From Enterococcus dispar ATCC 51266 (lineage in GTDB: Bacteria; Bacillota; Bacilli; Lactobacillales; Enterococcaceae), in the NCBI RefSeq assembly GCF_000406945.1, contig NZ_KE136354.1, positions 2,359,245 through 2,423,244 on the forward strand: 64,000 bases of DNA, written 5' to 3'. Positions within the stretch are counted from its first letter, which is position 1; every line of letters begins with the position of its first letter. The notes beneath the pieces were generated by a model. That model worked only from the letters and a program-made list of their open reading frames with translations. It did no database searches and was not told the DNA's origin. The position numbers and the translations under genes were made by a program. Of this stretch, positions 61,738-64,000 are shown piece by piece.

Positions 61738-63297
61738 ATGATGGAAATTCCAGTAAATATTTTACGTCAAGAAGAAGTAGCAGCATTGAAGTTGCGCGCT
61801 TTATACCAAGAAGCAGGCTTCAATTTATTTTGTTTAAAGAGTTTTGAAGAATATAACTTTTATTTGGAAAATAAAAATTTTTTAGCAGACGATGATGTCA
61901 TTAAATTTAGTGCTGCAGATGGGCGCTTATTAGCGTTAAATCCCGATGTCACCTTATCGATTGTGAAAAATACTGCTGCTCATGAAAGTAGACGACTTTA
62001 TTACAATGAAAATATTTACCGTCATAATCACCATACCAATGAATATCAGCAGTTGAATCAAGCGGGGATCGAAATTATCGGCAGTGTAGATAAGCAAGCA
62101 GAGCTTGAAGTGATTCAACTGGCTATTGCTTCTTTAGAAGTTATCGGTCAAGCCAAATTGGAATTTTCCCACAGTGGGTTAGTGGCAGCAATTTTGGCAT
62201 TATTTCCGTGTAATCGCCAAGCGGAAGTTTTTAGTAGTATTAAAAATAAAGACAGTGCAGCTTTGAAAGATTTGGCGCAACAAGTACATTTAGCACCAGC
62301 TTTGACCACGAATTTATGTGAATTGCTGCAGTTAAGTGGTGAAATTAATGAATCATTGCAAACTGCTCTAACACTAACCAAAGATTTACCCCACGCCCAC
62401 CAAGCGCTGGTTGAATTACAAGAATTGGCAACCGCGCTACTAAAAGAGGCAGTTACTCCCCGACTGCTCTTTGATTTATCAACGGTGAATGATACGAACT
62501 ATTATAGTGGCATTATTTTTCAAGGTTTTGTCCCACAAGTCCCCCAGGCAATTTTATTTGGGGGACGCTACGACGGCTTGTTGCAATCTCTTGGTAAAAC
62601 ACAAGCGGCAATTGGTTTTGGGATTCATTTAAATGCGATTGCCACTGACACAGTAACAGCAAAAAATGAGCGTACCCACTTAAATATCGCTTTGCCAAAA
62701 GGACGCATGGGGGAAAAGGTTTATCACATGTTTCATGAAGCCGGTTTGTGCCAAGAAAATTTATTAGATGAAAGTCGCAAGCTGATTTTTACTGATGAAG
62801 AAAATGGATTGCGCTTTTTCTTAGTAAAGCCAAGTGATGTAGCCAGTTATGTGGAACATGGTGCCGCAGATATCGGCATTGTGGGACGAGATATTTTATT
62901 AGAAACTGAGGCGGATGTTTTAGATGTTTTACGTTTTGCTATAGGCCAATGTGATATTGCGATTGCCGGTGCCAAAAATTTTCAAAAAGATGCAAGTCGC
63001 CCGTTAAAAGTGGCCACCAAATATCCCACTATTGCGCGTAAATATTTTAGCAGTCGGAGTCAACCGGTGGAACTGATTTATTTAAACGGTTCGATTGAAC
63101 TTGCCCCTTTAGTTGGTTTGGCTGATGTAATTGTCGATATTGTGGAAACAGGCACCACATTAAAGGAAAACGGCTTAGAAGTATTTGAAAAAATTACCGA
63201 TTCCTCGGCGCATTTAGTGGTAAACCGCACGTCATGGCGGTTTAAACAATCTGAAATTTACGAAATTATTCAGAAAGTGGGGGCAAAAAATGATTAA
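61738..63297 (+). CDS. hisZG: Fused HisZ-HisG, ATP phosphoribosyltransferase
   Basis: 519 residues in one uninterrupted frame. Residues 1-308 are HisZ, the histidyl-tRNA-synthetase-like regulatory subunit: NPDVTLSIVKNTA, RRLYYNENIYRHNH, FDLSTVNDTNYYSGIIFQGF, ILFGGRYDGLLQSLG. Residues about 315-519 are short-form HisG: LNIALPKGRMGEKVYHMF, VEHGAADIGIVGRDILLE, LADVIVDIVETGTTLKENGL. These are normally two separate proteins that associate to catalyse the first step of histidine synthesis. Here the linker is about 10 residues (TVTAKNERTH). hisD starts 8 bases inside its end. Confidence 0.92.
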   Translation: MMEIPVNILRQEEVAALKLRALYQEAGFNLFCLKSFEEYNFYLENKNFLADDDVIKFSAADGRLLALNPDVTLSIVKNTAAHESRRLYYNENIYRHNHHTNEYQQLNQAGIEIIGSVDKQAELEVIQLAIASLEVIGQAKLEFSHSGLVAAILALFPCNRQAEVFSSIKNKDSAALKDLAQQVHLAPALTTNLCELLQLSGEINESLQTALTLTKDLPHAHQALVELQELATALLKEAVTPRLLFDLSTVNDTNYYSGIIFQGFVPQVPQAILFGGRYDGLLQSLGKTQAAIGFGIHLNAIATDTVTAKNERTHLNIALPKGRMGEKVYHMFHEAGLCQENLLDESRKLIFTDEENGLRFFLVKPSDVASYVEHGAADIGIVGRDILLETEADVLDVLRFAIGQCDIAIAGAKNFQKDASRPLKVATKYPTIARKYFSSRSQPVELIYLNGSIELAPLVGLADVIVDIVETGTTLKENGLEVFEKITDSSAHLVVNRTSWRFKQSEIYEIIQKVGAKND

Positions 63298-64000
63298 AAT
63301 TTTACAGCAACGTGATTTGAATTTAAACCAAATTAGGACGAGTGCATCAGGCAGTACCGCCGCATATACACAAGTAGTGCAAGAAATCATTCAAAATGTG
63401 CAAGTTAGTGGAGATGAAGCGTTAAAAGAATACACAAAAAAATTTGATGGGGCTGCTTTGACTACTTTTAAAGTAACAGCTGCTGAAATTGAAGCGGCCA
63501 TAACGGCTTGTGACCCCGCTTTTTTAACTGTTTTAAAAAAGGCACAGCGCAATATTGCCGCCTTTCATGAAAAACAAAAAGATAATGGATTTATGTTAGA
63601 AAAACAAGGAGCAATAATGGGGCAACGTGTTATTCCACTAGCGAAAGTTGGCATATACGTGCCAGGAGGAACTGCTGCTTATCCCAGTACAGTATTAATG
63701 AATGTGATCCCAGCTAAAATTGCCGGTGTCAAAAAAATTGTCTTGGTGACCCCGCCACAACCAGACGGCACGGTTACGCCAGCAATCTTGGCTGCTGCCA
63801 AAATTGCCGGTGCTGATGAAATCTATAAAGTGGGAGGTGCCCAAGCTGTTGCGGCACTTGCTTATGGAACCCAAACCATTCCGGCAGTAGATAAAGTCAC
63901 AGGGCCCGGCAATATTTATGTGGCAACGGCTAAACGGCTCGTTTATGGCAAAGTGGATATCGATATGATTGCCGGTCCGAGTGATATTTTAATTATCGCT
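63290..64000 (+). CDS. hisD: Histidinol dehydrogenase, N-terminal part (runs off the window)
   Basis: The frame from ATG at 63,290 is open to the end of the window (237 codons). DEALKEYTKKFDGA, GQRVIPLAKVGIYVPGGTAA YPSTVLMN, GADEIYKVGGAQAVAALAYG and VTGPGNIYVATAKRLVYG are standard HisD blocks; 'VGIYVPGG' and 'GPGN.YV' belong to the NAD-binding domain. It converts histidinol to histidine. It overlaps hisZG by eight bases, so the two are coupled. Confidence 0.95.
   Translation, partial: MIKILQQRDLNLNQIRTSASGSTAAYTQVVQEIIQNVQVSGDEALKEYTKKFDGAALTTFKVTAAEIEAAITACDPAFLTVLKKAQRNIAAFHEKQKDNGFMLEKQGAIMGQRVIPLAKVGIYVPGGTAAYPSTVLMNVIPAKIAGVKKIVLVTPPQPDGTVTPAILAAAKIAGADEIYKVGGAQAVAALAYGTQTIPAVDKVTGPGNIYVATAKRLVYGKVDIDMIAGPSDILIIA

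Noticed and set aside
1-64000. tRNA or rRNA genes
   Set aside because: I looked for tRNA-like cloverleaf ends and T-loop sequences and found none convincing; no rRNA sequence was recognised.

Overview
The window is low-GC Gram-positive DNA from a lactic-acid coccus, most likely an Enterococcus or close relative. Pointers are the Gls24/GlsB stress operon with AmaP, the glutaminase/GABA-antiporter/ammonium-channel acid module, a CadC/CadA cassette, Rgg and Mga-like regulators and T-box control of histidine genes. The genus itself cannot be fixed from sequence reading alone.

Positions 1 to about 32,600 are a mosaic of mobile elements. The left edge holds an integrase/excisionase/HUH-Rep element (1-2,000). 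Next is a peptide-regulator and secreted-peptide cluster (2,347-7,057): an Rgg regulator, a 21-residue peptide gene, a secreted bacteriocin-like protein, an ABC exporter and four small membrane proteins. Then comes a defence island (7,250-15,184). It contains a retron with a readable msr-msd RNA and an RT-TOPRIM fusion, a HEPN-motif protein beside a SieB-like membrane protein, and two divergently transcribed reverse transcriptases around a hairpin-rich intergenic region. A beta-glucoside-type cluster follows (16,504-23,022): AraC regulator, GH3 glycosidase and an ABC importer without ATPase. It lies between transposon fragments and two copies of an integrase-end repeat. A second integrative element (24,998-32,575) carries integrase, excisionase, a MobT-like relaxase, a repressor and an oriT-like hairpin. 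Its cargo is cadCA and the remains of an arsenic operon. Related att-like sequences near 9.26, 25.0 and 32.56 kb suggest repeated insertion at one preferred site.

From about 33,000 onward the DNA looks like core chromosome. In order it carries: an Mga/PRD-type regulator; glutaminase, glutamate/GABA antiporter and ammonium channel (acid resistance); a CorA-type transporter; a short-chain dehydrogenase followed by the amaP-gls24-glsB stress operon; a quinone-reductase gene broken by a stop codon; a Dus tRNA-modifying enzyme; a TetR-controlled pair of membrane proteins with visible operators; a complete ABC sugar-type importer joined to a UbiA prenyltransferase and an NMT1-like protein; RecQ and HelD helicases; an Ohr/MarR divergon; and a histidine operon with a His T-box, a fused hisZ-hisG and the start of hisD. 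A dispersed intergenic repeat occurs five times in this half and was not seen in the mobile half.

The most promising material for a new system is the 7.25-15.2 kb defence island, above all the divergent reverse-transcriptase pair with its structured intergenic region, followed by the HEPN/SieB pair and the Rgg-peptide-exporter cluster.
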